Source: Burkholderia cepacia (lineage in GTDB: Bacteria; Pseudomonadota; Gammaproteobacteria; Burkholderiales; Burkholderiaceae). From it: 64,000 nt of DNA. Below are positions 8,795 through 19,034 of this stretch, one piece after another. The first letter of the stretch is position 1. Each line of letters opens with the position of its first letter. The position numbers and the translations under genes were made by a program. Below the pieces are notes generated by a model. The model ran no database searches. It had not been told where the DNA came from and worked only from the letters and a program-made list of their open reading frames with translations. The DNA is taken from NCBI RefSeq assembly GCF_001039005.1, contig NZ_LDWR01000023.1, positions 1-64,000 of the forward strand. The letters are read 5' to 3'.

Positions 8795-10102
8795 TCAGCG
8801 GTTCACGAGCTTCGCCGGATACGCGAGCGCGAGCGCGCAGCCGACCAGCATGCACGCGGCGAAGCCGACCAGTCCCGCGCTTTGCGAATGGAACGTGTCG
8901 CGCAGCCAGCCGATGAAATAGGTGCTGCCGAACCCGCCGAGGTTCGCGATCGAGCACGCGAACGCGATCCCGCCGGCCGCGGCCGAGCCCTTCAGGAACG
9001 TGGACGGCAACGCCCAGACCACCGGCATCGCGGCTGCCGCGCCCGCGTTGATCAGCGAGAACAGCAGCACCGTTCCGAGCGTGCCGTGCGACGACGACGC
9101 CGCGATCGTCAGCGCGACGGCCGACACCATGAACGGCACGACGATATGCCAGCGGCGCTCGCGTGCGCGATCGGAGCTCGCGCCGCAATACAGCGTGGCG
9201 AGCACGGCTGCGGCATTCGGAATCACCATCAGCCAGCCGATGTGATACGCGTCCTTCACGCCGGTGTCGCGCAGGATCGTCGGCAGCCAGAAGCTCACCG
9301 CATACAGGCCGAGCAGCACGCACAGGTCGATCAGGCCGAGCGCCCACACCTTCGGATCGGAGAACGCCTTGCCGAGCGCATGGCTCTTGTTGCCGGCCGG
9401 ATCGGCGTCGAGATTCGCGCGCAGTGTCCGCTTTTCGTCGGCGTTCAGCCATTGCGCGGATTCGATGTTGTTGGGCAGCCAGCGCAGCACCGCGAAGCCG
9501 AGCGGCACCGACGGCAGCGCTTCGAGCAGGAACAGCCACTGCCAGCCGCCGAGCCCGTGCGCGCCGTCGAACGCGCGCATGATCCAGCCGGAGATCGGGC
9601 TGCCGATCATGCTCGACAGCGGCAGGCCGACCATGAACAGCGCGACGATCCGCGCGCGGCGCGCATCGGGGTACCACTGCGTCAGGTACAGCAGCACGCC
9701 CGGCAGGAAGCCGGCCTCGGCCGCGCCGAGCAGGAAGCGCACGATATAGAACTGCATCGGCGTGTGCACGAACATCGTCGCGCCCGACAGCAGGCCCCAC
9801 GTGATCATGATCCGCGCGATCCACAGCTTCGCGCCGACGCGCTGCAGCACCAGATTGCTCGGGACTTCGAACAGGATGTAGCCGCCGAAGAACAGGCCGG
9901 CGCCGAGCCCGTACACGGTATCGCTGAACTTCAGCGCGTCGAGCATCTGGAGTTTCGCGAGCCCGATGTTGATGCGGTCGAGATAGGCCGCGAAGTAGCA
10001 CAAACAGAAGAGGGTGATCAGGCGCAGCGTGACCTTGCGATAAAGATTGCCGTGCAGCGCGTCGTCGGGGGAAACGGCGGCGCTCGGGTGTGCGGTAGAC
10101 AT
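8795..10102 (-). CDS. nicT: MFS transporter, anion:cation symporter family, probable nicotinate uptake (NicT)
   Basis: A 435-residue, 12-helix inner-membrane carrier. 'YLDRINIGLAKLQM' in the first loop, 'EVPSNLVLQRVGAKLWIARI' and LGAAEAGFLPGVLLYLTQWYP are signatures of the ACS subfamily, which takes up aromatic and heterocyclic carboxylates with protons. The ATG at 10102 has AGGGG upstream; the longer frame to 10213 runs through the operator and is rejected. Assignment to nicotinate rests on context: it flanks the nicR repressor and carries in its promoter the same 14-bp element found before nicE and nicC. A 6-hydroxynicotinate or downstream-intermediate carrier would look the same. Confidence 0.8.
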   Translation of the reverse strand: MSTAHPSAAVSPDDALHGNLYRKVTLRLITLFCLCYFAAYLDRINIGLAKLQMLDALKFSDTVYGLGAGLFFGGYILFEVPSNLVLQRVGAKLWIARIMITWGLLSGATMFVHTPMQFYIVRFLLGAAEAGFLPGVLLYLTQWYPDARRARIVALFMVGLPLSSMIGSPISGWIMRAFDGAHGLGGWQWLFLLEALPSVPLGFAVLRWLPNNIESAQWLNADEKRTLRANLDADPAGNKSHALGKAFSDPKVWALGLIDLCVLLGLYAVSFWLPTILRDTGVKDAYHIGWLMVIPNAAAVLATLYCGASSDRARERRWHIVVPFMVSAVALTIAASSSHGTLGTVLLFSLINAGAAAAMPVVWALPSTFLKGSAAAGGIAFACSIANLGGFGSTYFIGWLRDTFHSQSAGLVGFAACMLVGCALALAYPAKLVNR

Positions 10103-10201
10103 GGGGTTGCCCCTGTTCGAATGTGACGGATGAATGGGTGGCCGATCGACGCGAGCGAAGATTCCGCTGCGCACTGGAGTCTGTATATCACGGCAATTAA
10201 A

Positions 10202-10215
10202 TAGCGTACACACTA
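10202..10215 (-). promoter_or_regulatory. Probable NicR operator before nicT
   Basis: Read leftward this is TAGTGTGTACGCTA, an imperfect inverted repeat (TAGnGT, two bases, ACnCTA). Thirteen of 14 bases match the element before nicC and the left part matches the one before nicE. It directly abuts a TATTTAA -10-like box, so bound repressor would block RNA polymerase. The link to NicR is inferred from its distribution. Confidence 0.6.
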
Positions 10216-10585
10216 GAAAATACGGAATCGCACAGGCATGAAAATCGACGCGCTACGACAAGTGTTTGTGTGAAGAAAACCGCGCGTTTAGTGGGGTTTT
10301 AGGCGATCGAAACCGTGCGTAAGAATGATCGGGAGGCGCGTCTGAATATGCACAAAATTCGTGCGTATGCACTTAAAAATGGAGTGTGTGCGCGAAAGCC
10401 TGCTGCAGCGCGCAAACGCGCGTGCGCCAGCGGGCTCGAACGCGGGTGGCCAGCCGTCCCGGCGACTGTACCGGCGCGATCCGCTGCTGTCGGGCGATCG
10501 TCAGGCGTGCTGCGTAGCGAGTACCGCGATTCCTGATGCACCGCAATGAAGCGGTTACCCGGCGGCCGGTTGCGTGGAATTGAGG

Positions 10586-10593
10586 GTGTACAC
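10586..10593. promoter_or_regulatory. GTGTACAC core upstream of nicR, possible autoregulatory site
   Basis: An 8-bp perfect palindrome 41 bp before the nicR start, sharing the GTGTAC core of the nic operators. The flanks deviate from the 14-bp consensus, so binding would be weaker if it occurs. Confidence 0.3.
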
Positions 10594-10634
10594 TTCTTGT
10601 CTTTCCCTTACACGCGGCGCGGGCCTGCACTTTC

Positions 10635-11081
10635 ATGGCGTCTTCCAAGGATTCCTACGACTTTCACGACCAGGTCGGGCACCTGCTGCGCCGCGCCTAT
10701 CAGCGGCACGTTTCGATCTTCCAGGAAGCGATCCCCGATTCGGACCTCACGGCCGCGCAGTTCGTGACGCTGTGCGCGGTCAAGGAAAGGCAGGCGTGCT
10801 CGCTGAACGACATCGTCAAGGCGACCGCGATCGATCAGGCGACGATTCGCGGCGTCGTCGAGCGCCTGAAGGCGCGGGCGCTGATCGAGGTGCTGCACGA
10901 CCCGAACGACGGCCGCAAGCTGCTCGTGCGCGCGACCGCGACCGGTCTCGCGCTGATCGAGCGCACGGTGCCGTTCGCGCGACACGTGACGGAGCGCACC
11001 TATGGCGCGCTCAATCCGGGCGAACGTGTCGCGTTGCAGTTCCTGCTGCGCAAGATGATGGAAGAGGACGGCGACGCGTGA
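10635..11081 (+). CDS. nicR: MarR-family repressor of nicotinate catabolism (NicR)
   Basis: A 148-residue winged-helix protein. Dimerisation helices flank the DNA-reading part (ACSLNDIVKATAIDQATIRG, then VVERLKARALIEVLHDPNDGRK forming the wing). Length and order match MarR proteins. In Pseudomonas putida the MarR protein NicR represses nic genes and is released by 6-hydroxynicotinate, and the Bordetella homologue does the same job. Location inside the nic island and the shared operator support the same role here. The ATG at 10635 follows TTTC with no clear ribosome site, but the family start fits. It converges with nicB, 22 bp apart. Confidence 0.8.
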   Translation: MASSKDSYDFHDQVGHLLRRAYQRHVSIFQEAIPDSDLTAAQFVTLCAVKERQACSLNDIVKATAIDQATIRGVVERLKARALIEVLHDPNDGRKLLVRATATGLALIERTVPFARHVTERTYGALNPGERVALQFLLRKMMEEDGDA

Positions 11082-11103
11082 TGCGGTAGCGGCGCAAGTC
11101 GGC

Positions 11104-13380
11104 CTATGTCGTGCCGGCGGTGACGACCTCGTCGGCACACATCAGCCGGCCGGCGTCGCGCAGCGCGGCGCGGACCGCCTCGGGCGTAAACGGCGGCGCG
11201 TAGAACCGCACGCCGGTGGCATCGAACAGCGCGTTCGCGACCGCGGCCGGGCCCGGCACCGACGCCGATTCGCCCGCACCGAGCGGCGGCTCGCCCTGCC
11301 TCGGCATCAGCACCACATCGACGTCCGGTACTTCCGCGAACGTCAGGATCGGATAGCTCGCCCATTCGCGCGACGCGACCTTGCCGTCCGCGAACCGCAC
11401 GCGCTCCTTCAGCGTACGGCTCAGTACCTGGATCACGTTGCCATGGATCTGGTGGCGCACGCCATCCGGGTTGATCATCGTGCCCGTGTCCTGGCCGACC
11501 GTCACGCGTTCGATGCGTATCTCGCCCGACACGCGATCGACGCTCAGGTCGACGATCCATGCCGACCATGCCGCGCCGAATCCGGGAAAGCGGCTATGCA
11601 CGTATCGCGCATAAGCGACCCCGCGTCCATGCACGAGTCGCGCGCCGTCGCGTTCGCGCTGCGTGCGATGCGGACGGGGCGTCCAGCCCGCGCGATCGGC
11701 CACGGCCTGCAGCAGTTCCGTCGCGCGTGTGTCCTGCAGGTGACGCAGCCGGAACGCGAGCGGATCGATACCCGTCAGCGCCGCGCATTCGTCGACGAAC
11801 GCGTCGTGCGCGAACGAGTTCGGCAACGCCGACACGCCACGCAGCCACGACGCGCGCACGAGCGGCGCGAGATCCTCGCAGACGAAGCGGCGATGCGGGC
11901 TCGCGTACGGCGACACGGCCGTGCGGTCGCCCATCTCGAACACGCGCGGCTCGGGCGCGATCGCGCCGGTCAGCAGCGCCGCGAGCAGCGGCGCGTCGTT
12001 CGACGGATAGCGGGTCGTGAAGTCGTAGCCGAGCAGGCGGCCGTCGCGCGTGACGGTGCCGGTCACCTGCATCAACTGGCCCGCGCCTTTCGGTTCCCAC
12101 AGATGCTCGTCTGCGCGCGACAGTTGCACGCGCACCGGGCGGCCGACCGCGCGCGACAGCAGTAGCGCATCGCCGCACACGTCGTCGGCGCCATTGCGGC
12201 CATAGCAGCCGGCCGCTTCCATCCGCACGACATCGAAATCGGCTTCGTCGCGCGCGACCAGCGTTGCGAGGTCGTAGCGCAGCGAGACCGGATTCTGCGT
12301 GCCGGACCACACGGTGATCCGGCCGTCGCCCGGTTCCCGGTAATCGGCGAGCGCGCATGACGGACCGATCGAGCCGTGCATCTGGAACGGCCACGCATAG
12401 GTGCGCGACAGCGTGATCGTGTCGGGCTGCGCGCGCGCCGCGACCACATCGCCTTCGTCGAGCAGCACGCGGCGTTTGGCCGGCGCGGCGACGATCGCGG
12501 CGGCCGGTCCGTCGAGCGGCGGCAGCGCGGGATGCGGCCGCCACGTCGCGCGCAACTGGCGCGCCGCGCGGATCGCGTGTTCCTCGCGCTCGGCGACGAC
12601 GCCAACGAAATCGCCGATCGCGACGACCGCCACCAGCCCCGGCACGTCGGCCACCGATGCGCGATCGACGTCGACGAGCGAGGTGCCGACGAACGGGCCG
12701 CTGTCGTGGCCCGCATACGGTGGCCGCACGACGCGGCCGTGCAGCATGCCCGGCACGCGCATGTCGTGCACGAATGTGAGCTGGCCGGTTGCCTTCGCGG
12801 GCAGGTCGACGCGCGGCGACGACTTGCCGACGATCCGGTAGTGCGCGGGGTCCTTCGTACGGATGGTCAGGTCCAGCGTCAGCGCGATCCGTTGCGCGGC
12901 GACGAGCGCGGCGAACGTCGCCGTTTGTCCGTCCGCCGAAATCGTCGTGTTGTCGACGCTCAGTTGCGCCGCGTCGACGCCGAACCGTTCGGCGGCGAGC
13001 GCGAGCAGTGCGTGACGCGCCTGCGCGGCCGCACAGCGCAGCGGCGTCGCGGAAATCTGGATGGTCGCGCTCGCGATGGTCGGGCCCTGGTTCGGGGTCG
13101 CGGCCGTGTCGCCGAGCACCATCGTCACGCGCGCGGCCGGCACGTCGAGTTCCTCGGCGACGATCTGCGCGAGCGACGTGCGGATGCCGGTGCCGAGATC
13201 GACGTGTCCGTTGAACGCGAGGATGCGGCCGTCGTCGAGAATCGCGACGAAGACCTCGGGCAGTGCGGGCACGTAGGACGACAGGCTGCCCGGCTGGCCG
13301 GGCGCCGGCTTGACGGGCGGCGCGGGCGGCCGGATCACGGTCAGGCAGCCGGTGCGCGCGAGCAGTTCGGAGCGGTTCAC
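11104..13380 (-). CDS. nicB: Nicotinate dehydrogenase, molybdopterin-binding large subunit (stand-alone, no cytochrome domains)
   Basis: A 758-residue subunit of the xanthine oxidase/IorB-type Mo hydroxylases. It contains the first Mo domain (FNGHVDLGTGIRTSLAQIVA, ITLSRTYAWPFQMHGSIGPS), the AGCYGRNGADDV motif of the IorB/NicB branch, and the C-terminal LGAGESASVPGPAAVANAL with the catalytic base Glu704. It should insert water-derived oxygen at C6 of nicotinate, passing electrons to the NicA iron-sulfur clusters. In Pseudomonas NicB the same polypeptide continues into three cytochrome c domains; here it stops before them, and the cytochrome part is in a separate gene at 19018-21465. The start is a GTG at 13380, with a weak AGGA 13 bases upstream. 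It is the last gene of the leftward nic group. Confidence 0.85.
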   Translation of the reverse strand: MNRSELLARTGCLTVIRPPAPPVKPAPGQPGSLSSYVPALPEVFVAILDDGRILAFNGHVDLGTGIRTSLAQIVAEELDVPAARVTMVLGDTAATPNQGPTIASATIQISATPLRCAAAQARHALLALAAERFGVDAAQLSVDNTTISADGQTATFAALVAAQRIALTLDLTIRTKDPAHYRIVGKSSPRVDLPAKATGQLTFVHDMRVPGMLHGRVVRPPYAGHDSGPFVGTSLVDVDRASVADVPGLVAVVAIGDFVGVVAEREEHAIRAARQLRATWRPHPALPPLDGPAAAIVAAPAKRRVLLDEGDVVAARAQPDTITLSRTYAWPFQMHGSIGPSCALADYREPGDGRITVWSGTQNPVSLRYDLATLVARDEADFDVVRMEAAGCYGRNGADDVCGDALLLSRAVGRPVRVQLSRADEHLWEPKGAGQLMQVTGTVTRDGRLLGYDFTTRYPSNDAPLLAALLTGAIAPEPRVFEMGDRTAVSPYASPHRRFVCEDLAPLVRASWLRGVSALPNSFAHDAFVDECAALTGIDPLAFRLRHLQDTRATELLQAVADRAGWTPRPHRTQRERDGARLVHGRGVAYARYVHSRFPGFGAAWSAWIVDLSVDRVSGEIRIERVTVGQDTGTMINPDGVRHQIHGNVIQVLSRTLKERVRFADGKVASREWASYPILTFAEVPDVDVVLMPRQGEPPLGAGESASVPGPAAVANALFDATGVRFYAPPFTPEAVRAALRDAGRLMCADEVVTAGTT

Positions 13381-13533
13381 GGGGGAGGTGTCCTGTCGGG
13401 AGCGGCGCGGCCGGCGACCGGTAGCGTCGGGGAAGGATCGTGCGGCGCGCGTCGGGCCAATTTAGGTCGCCAAAAGCGCAGCGTCAATCGCGGGCGACGC
13501 ATGCGCCGCCCGCCGCCCATCGTCCGTCGCGAC

Positions 13534-14187
13534 TCAGCGCGCGCGGGCCTGCATGGCATCGATCGTCGCGATCGCGTCGTCGAGCGGCATCACGGCCGCA
13601 TATTTCTGCTGCATGTCGAACAGGTTCGCGTCGTGCGGCGCGATCGCGCGATCGCCGACGCAATCGGCGAGCACGAGCGGCCGGAACCCGTGCGACATCG
13701 CGTCGACCACGCTCGCGCGCACGCAGCCGCTTGTCACCGCGCCCGCGACCAGCAGCGTCTGCACCGCGCGCTGCGCGAGCCACGGCGCGAGTTGCGTACC
13801 GAAGAACGCCGACGGCACGGTCTTGCGCACGACGAGCTCGCCAGCCGCGGGCGTGAGTTCGGGCACGATCGCGCTGTTCGGATGGTGCTCGGTCAGCGTC
13901 GCCATGCCGGGTACCTTCAGCGAAAACACGTTGTCGTCGCTGCCGTCGTCCGCGTAGACGATCCGGCTGTGCGCGACGGGCCAGCCGCGTTCGCGCGCCA
14001 GCGCAAGCGCACGGGTCGTGCGCGCGATCGCCGGCGCGATGTTGCCGCCGCCGAACGTCGCGGGATCGGCGAAGCCGACCACGAAATCGACGATCAGCAG
14101 GCCGATGTTGCCGTGCGGCGGCAGTGGCGTGCCGAAACCCTGCTGGCGATACACGTTCGCTTCGGCGTGATGGGAAAGATCGGTCAT
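13534..14187 (-). CDS. nicF: Maleamate amidohydrolase NicF (isochorismatase-like)
   Basis: A 217-residue cysteine hydrolase that converts maleamate to maleate and ammonia in nicotinate breakdown. The isochorismatase-fold triad is visible: Asp in LLIVDFVVGF, Lys in LVVRKTVPSAFFGT, and the nucleophile Cys in AGAVTSGCVRASVVDAM, which also has the cis-peptide 'VT' before it. Length matches NicF of Pseudomonas putida. The ATG at 14187 lies 19 bp after the nicX stop, so the two are co-transcribed. The 153 bp gap to nicB downstream has no gene. Confidence 0.85.
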   Translation of the reverse strand: MTDLSHHAEANVYRQQGFGTPLPPHGNIGLLIVDFVVGFADPATFGGGNIAPAIARTTRALALARERGWPVAHSRIVYADDGSDDNVFSLKVPGMATLTEHHPNSAIVPELTPAAGELVVRKTVPSAFFGTQLAPWLAQRAVQTLLVAGAVTSGCVRASVVDAMSHGFRPLVLADCVGDRAIAPHDANLFDMQQKYAAVMPLDDAIATIDAMQARAR

Positions 14188-14206
14188 GGTGTCGGGGGCT
14201 CGTCGG

Positions 14207-15247
14207 TCAGGCGGGTTGATCGGTCACGCGGCCGTCGCGCACGACGGTTTCGCCGTCGAGTTCGACCGTGCAGCGGCGCAGCGGGATGTCGATGTGGCAG
14301 GTGGTCGTGCGGTTGCCGCCGCCTTCGTTGTTCGGGCCGAGCGAGAACAGGAAGTTGCCCTCGAACGCGCGTGCGTCCATCCCGATCGTCGCCTCGCGGT
14401 CGTACAGCCCGAGCGTCGACCAGCGCGCGCGCGGCTGCAACCCCCAGCCGATGTGCGAGATCGCATAACCTTCGGGGTCGGCGAACGTTTCCATGTAGTC
14501 GCGCAGCAGGTCGGCGTCGACGCCGCCTTCGATGCGCGTCGCATAACCGCCTTCGACGGTTAGCACGATCGGCTCGCTCACGTAGTGTTTCTGCGGCAAC
14601 AGGATGTCGCCGCGATCGATCACGATCGTGCCGCGCGCGGTGCGGTCGTTCGGGTAGGTCAGCGCGAAGCCGCTCGGCCAGTGGTCCCAGCGGCCGGGCG
14701 CATCGACGAAACCGTACTCGGCCGTCGGCGGGAAGTCGCCGAGCGGGCACACGAGCGCGGTGCCGGCCGCGGACGTCACGCGCATCTCGCGGGCGGCGGC
14801 GATTTGCTTCGCCGCGGCAAGCACGCGCGTGCGGTCGGCCAGCGTCGGCACCATCCGCACGAGCACTTCAGGCGGCTCGACCGCGAGCAGGATCTTCGTG
14901 CCGGCCTTCAGGATGTCGTGCTGTTCGGGCGAGAACAGCAGCGTCATCAGGTCGAGCACGAGGTCGCTCTCGCGCAGCGCGGCGATCGCGGCCTTGTTGC
15001 CGGTCAGCGGCGTCGTGCCCAGGTACGCGAGCGGGTCGCGGCTGAACGCCTTGTCGCCGTTGACGGGTGGCAGGTCGAGCCGGTTGACGATCGCGCCCAT
15101 CGATTGCGTCGCGATCAGCGCGCACGACAGCGTCTGCGGATGGGTGGCCGCGCTCGTCAGGATCGTGACGGTCTGGCCCGGTTCGAGGCGCGACAGCGTG
15201 AGTACCTGCTTCCACGCGTCGATCAGTTGGGTGTCGCTGACTGGCAT
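14207..15247 (-). CDS. nicX: 2,5-dihydroxypyridine 5,6-dioxygenase NicX
   Basis: A 346-residue extradiol-type dioxygenase that opens 2,5-dihydroxypyridine to N-formylmaleamate. Counting from the ATG at 15247, the residues at the known NicX iron-ligand positions are all present: His265 (in AISHIGWG), His318 and Asp320 (in TCHIDIP). The length equals that of the Pseudomonas enzyme. NicX forms its own small family related to leucine aminopeptidase T-like folds rather than classical ring-cleaving enzymes, so this identification is firm. It lies 46 bp after nicD and 19 bp before nicF in one leftward operon. Confidence 0.92.
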   Translation of the reverse strand: MPVSDTQLIDAWKQVLTLSRLEPGQTVTILTSAATHPQTLSCALIATQSMGAIVNRLDLPPVNGDKAFSRDPLAYLGTTPLTGNKAAIAALRESDLVLDLMTLLFSPEQHDILKAGTKILLAVEPPEVLVRMVPTLADRTRVLAAAKQIAAAREMRVTSAAGTALVCPLGDFPPTAEYGFVDAPGRWDHWPSGFALTYPNDRTARGTIVIDRGDILLPQKHYVSEPIVLTVEGGYATRIEGGVDADLLRDYMETFADPEGYAISHIGWGLQPRARWSTLGLYDREATIGMDARAFEGNFLFSLGPNNEGGGNRTTTCHIDIPLRRCTVELDGETVVRDGRVTDQPA

Positions 15248-15293
15248 CGTCGGCTCCGGTAAAGGCGTGAGGGAAAGAGGGGGCGAAGCGGGC

Positions 15294-16124
15294 TCAGGCC
15301 GCGAGCGGCGCGCCGAGGAAGTCGCCGAACGCCGCGTAGAAGCCCGGTGCGTTGTCCCACGGGATCATGTGGCCGGCATCGGGCACGCGCACGTGCCGCA
15401 TCGACGGCGTCGCGCGCTGCAGTTCCGCGACGTCGTCGTCGCGCACCACGTCGCCGCGTTCGGCCGTGATCAGCAGCGACGGCACCGTCAAGCGCGCGGC
15501 GTCCGCGTGGAAATCGTCGGTATGGAAGCCTTCGTACGTCGCGCGCACCGCGCGCTCGTCGCAGGTATGCAGCCACTCGGCGCGCAACTGCAGTTCGGCA
15601 TCGGTCCAGGTCGGGCAGAACGCGCGCATGCCTTCGGCGTCGGTGCCGGCGCGCGCGAGCGCCATCGAGTCGATGTACCACGGCAGCTTGCCCGGATAGT
15701 CGCGGCGGTTCGGGCCCGACACGGGCGGATCGACGAGCACGACCGATTCGAGCCCGCGGATGCCGCGCCGGGCCGCGCGCGCGGCGATCCGCGCGCCCAT
15801 CGAATGGCCGACGAGGCTCGTGCGCGGCAGGCCGAGCGCGGCGACGAGCGCCACGATGTCGTCCGCTTGCGCATCGAGGCTGTAGTCGAGCGCCGGCGAC
15901 GCGTCGGACAGCCCGCGGCCGCGCACGTCGAGCACATAGGTGTCGAACGCCGCGCCGAACACTTCGCCGACGAAGCCCCACGTGATCGCGGGGCTCGTGA
16001 TGCCGGGGATCAGCACGATCGCGGGGCGCGCGGCGCGCGCACCGGTCGCGCCGCCGTAGCGCAGGTAGTGCTGGCGGATGCCGTTTGCGTGGACGTTCGC
16101 GCCGTTGAGGAAAGTCGAGGACAT
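15294..16124 (-). CDS. nicD: N-formylmaleamate deformylase NicD (alpha/beta hydrolase)
   Basis: A 276-residue alpha/beta hydrolase that removes formate from N-formylmaleamate. The nucleophile elbow is LVGHSMGAR (Ser108), the acid lies in ESVVLVDPPVSGP, and the base is the His of PDAGHMIPWDNAPGF. The oxyanion strand VLIPGITSP precedes them. Family homologues include many carbon-carbon bond hydrolases, so the specific reaction rests on similarity to Pseudomonas NicD and on its place between nicE and nicX (27 and 46 bp spacing). The start is the ATG at 16124. Confidence 0.85.
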   Translation of the reverse strand: MSSTFLNGANVHANGIRQHYLRYGGATGARAARPAIVLIPGITSPAITWGFVGEVFGAAFDTYVLDVRGRGLSDASPALDYSLDAQADDIVALVAALGLPRTSLVGHSMGARIAARAARRGIRGLESVVLVDPPVSGPNRRDYPGKLPWYIDSMALARAGTDAEGMRAFCPTWTDAELQLRAEWLHTCDERAVRATYEGFHTDDFHADAARLTVPSLLITAERGDVVRDDDVAELQRATPSMRHVRVPDAGHMIPWDNAPGFYAAFGDFLGAPLAA

Positions 16125-16151
16125 GGGTGGACTCCGTCGGAAGGGCCGCGC

Positions 16152-16904
16152 TCAGTACGCGCCGGACAGCAGCGCGCCGGCGCCGGGCACGACGGGCTCG
16201 AGGTCGAGCTCGCGCAGCATCGCGTAGGTGGTCGCGATCGCGGCGGTGATGACGGGCTTGCCCGTCATCGCCTCGACCTTCGCGACGGCCGGCAGCGACG
16301 GCATCTGCACGCACGCGGACAGCACGATCGCGTCGGCGTCCTGGTACGGCAGCGTCTTCACGATGTCGGGCAGGCGCGCCGGATCGTGACGGCCGACGTC
16401 GAGGTTGTCGGGAATCTCCAGCGCGCGGTAGGCGAGCACGTCGAATCCTTCGTTGCGGATGTAGTCGACCACGAGTTCGGTGAGCGGCAACATGTACGGC
16501 GCGACGACGACGATGCGCTTCGCGCCGATCACCTTCAGCGCGTCGACGAGCGCGCCCGCGCTCGTCAGCACGGGCGCCTGCGCGCCGTTGTCGGCCGTGT
16601 GCTTCGTGAGGCGCGCCTGCGACACGCGGTGGTAGCCGTGTCCCATCGCCATGATCGCGACGAGGCAGGCGTAGCCGAGCACGTCGACGCGCGCGTCGCT
16701 CAGTTCCACCGCGCAGCGGTCGGATTCGGCGTCCATCGCCGCGAGTTCTTCCTTGACGACCTTTTTCATCCGCATCCGGCTCGAGTGATACGTGAAGCGT
16801 TCGGGGCGGATCGTTTCGCGCAACCGCAGCATCGCGGGAATCTCGGTTTCCATCGTCGTGTTGGAACTCGGCACGATCTGGCCGATGCGGTAGGTCTTGC
16901 TCAT
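16152..16904 (-). CDS. nicE: Maleate cis-trans isomerase NicE
   Basis: A 250-residue member of the Asp/Glu racemase superfamily that turns maleate into fumarate, the last step of nicotinate degradation. Both catalytic cysteines are present, Cys80 in LGYACLVAIM and Cys198 in VLSACVQMPSL, unlike the related enzyme at 6148-6876. The N-terminal 'IGQIVPSSNTTMETEIPAML' is typical of maleate isomerases. ATG 16904 matches the family start; the longer frame to 17054 reads back through the operator. It is the first gene of the leftward nicE-D-X-F-(B) group, with an operator-like element 72 bp upstream. Confidence 0.9.
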   Translation of the reverse strand: MSKTYRIGQIVPSSNTTMETEIPAMLRLRETIRPERFTYHSSRMRMKKVVKEELAAMDAESDRCAVELSDARVDVLGYACLVAIMAMGHGYHRVSQARLTKHTADNGAQAPVLTSAGALVDALKVIGAKRIVVVAPYMLPLTELVVDYIRNEGFDVLAYRALEIPDNLDVGRHDPARLPDIVKTLPYQDADAIVLSACVQMPSLPAVAKVEAMTGKPVITAAIATTYAMLRELDLEPVVPGAGALLSGAY

Positions 16905-16975
16905 GACGGGAGGCTCCGTGTCGGTAAGGGTGAGGCGGCACGCTGACGCGAGATCGCCGGATTTCGAGCAAAGTC

Positions 16976-16989
16976 TAGTGTGTACATTT
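16976..16989. promoter_or_regulatory. Probable NicR operator before nicE
   Basis: TAGTGTGTACATTT shares its first ten bases with the nicT element; the right half is degenerate. It sits 72 bp upstream of the nicE ATG and overlaps a leftward TAGACT -10-like box. Confidence 0.5.
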
Positions 16990-17119
16990 GAAAATGGCAA
17001 TGCATCAAAATGATGTTCGGCGCGGTGTGATCGTTTATGTACGTGGGAATTCAACGAAATATCGGTGTTTTCCCGAATGCGAATGAAGCGGTCAACAATC
17101 CGCTTGTCCTGAATAAATT

Positions 17120-18360
<1,241 letters not shown>

Positions 18361-18375
18361 CGCGCACGCGGTTCC

Positions 18376-18402
18376 CGCGCCGGCTGTGTTGCCGCCGGCG
18401 CG
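18376..18402 (+). terminator. GC hairpin after nicC
   Basis: A 9-bp perfect stem (CGCGCCGGC with GCCGGCGCG) and a 9-base loop begin 15 bp past the nicC stop. There is no T-run, so it may only attenuate transcription into nicA. Confidence 0.4.
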
Positions 18403-18530
18403 CGATCGATGCGCCGATACCGCGCGTTTTTCGGCGTGTTATATGTCAGGCGCGCGCCGGCGGTGCCAGCCGGCGGCAGTGCCCGCCGCCGGCCGACCGT
18501 CGGCTCGCGCTCCGCATTCCGGATCCATTC

Positions 18531-19034
18531 ATGTCCCATCCCGCTTCTCCGTCGCGGCCGCTGACGTTTCGCGTGAACGGCACGCCGCACACCTTCGACG
18601 ATGCCGCGCCCGATGCGCCGCTGCTGCTGGTCCTGCGCAACGACTGCGCGCTCAACGGCCCGAAATACGGCTGCGGGCTCGGGCAGTGCGGCGCGTGCAC
18701 GGTGCTCGTCGACGGACAGGCGACGCGCTCGTGCGTCGTGCCGGCCGCCGCCGCGCGCGGGCGCGAGGTCACGACGCTGGAAGGGCTCGGGTCGCGCGAC
18801 GCGCCGCATCCGATCCAGCGCGCGTTCATCGACGAGCAGGCCGCGCAATGCGGTTATTGCCTGAACGGGATGATCATGAGCACGAAGGCGCTGCTCGACC
18901 GCCATCCCGCGCCGGACGATGCGGCGATCCGCGACGCGCTGCGCTTCAATCTTTGCCGCTGCGGCACGCACCTGGAGATCCTCCGGGCCGTGCATCGCGC
19001 CGCGCGCTATCTGCGGGATGGCCATGAAGCATGA
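18531..19034 (+). CDS. nicA: Nicotinate dehydrogenase small subunit NicA, two [2Fe-2S] clusters
   Basis: A 167-residue electron-transfer subunit. The plant-type ferredoxin cluster uses Cys48, 53, 56 (YGCGLGQCGACTVLVDG) and Cys68; the second cluster uses Cys107, 110, 142 and 144 (QCGYC and CRCG). This is the standard small subunit of Mo hydroxylases of the IorA/NicA type, carrying electrons from the Mo site toward the cytochrome. It precedes and overlaps the cytochrome gene by 17 bp, so translation is coupled. The matching Mo subunit is encoded 5 kb to the left on the other strand. The start is the ATG at 18531. Confidence 0.9.
   Translation: MSHPASPSRPLTFRVNGTPHTFDDAAPDAPLLLVLRNDCALNGPKYGCGLGQCGACTVLVDGQATRSCVVPAAAARGREVTTLEGLGSRDAPHPIQRAFIDEQAAQCGYCLNGMIMSTKALLDRHPAPDDAAIRDALRFNLCRCGTHLEILRAVHRAARYLRDGHEA

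Larger units (their letters stand above)
10103..10634. other. Divergent promoter region between nicT and nicR
   Basis: The two starts are 532 bp apart. The nicT end holds the repeated 14-bp operator followed by an AT-rich -10-like TATTTAA in the leftward direction. The nicR end holds a GTGTACAC core. The middle (about 10300-10560) has frames without codon bias, so I see no gene there. Confidence 0.5.

Noticed and set aside
10315-10536. Small rightward frame between nicT and nicR
   Set aside because: Basic, low-complexity translation, no ribosome site and no family resemblance.
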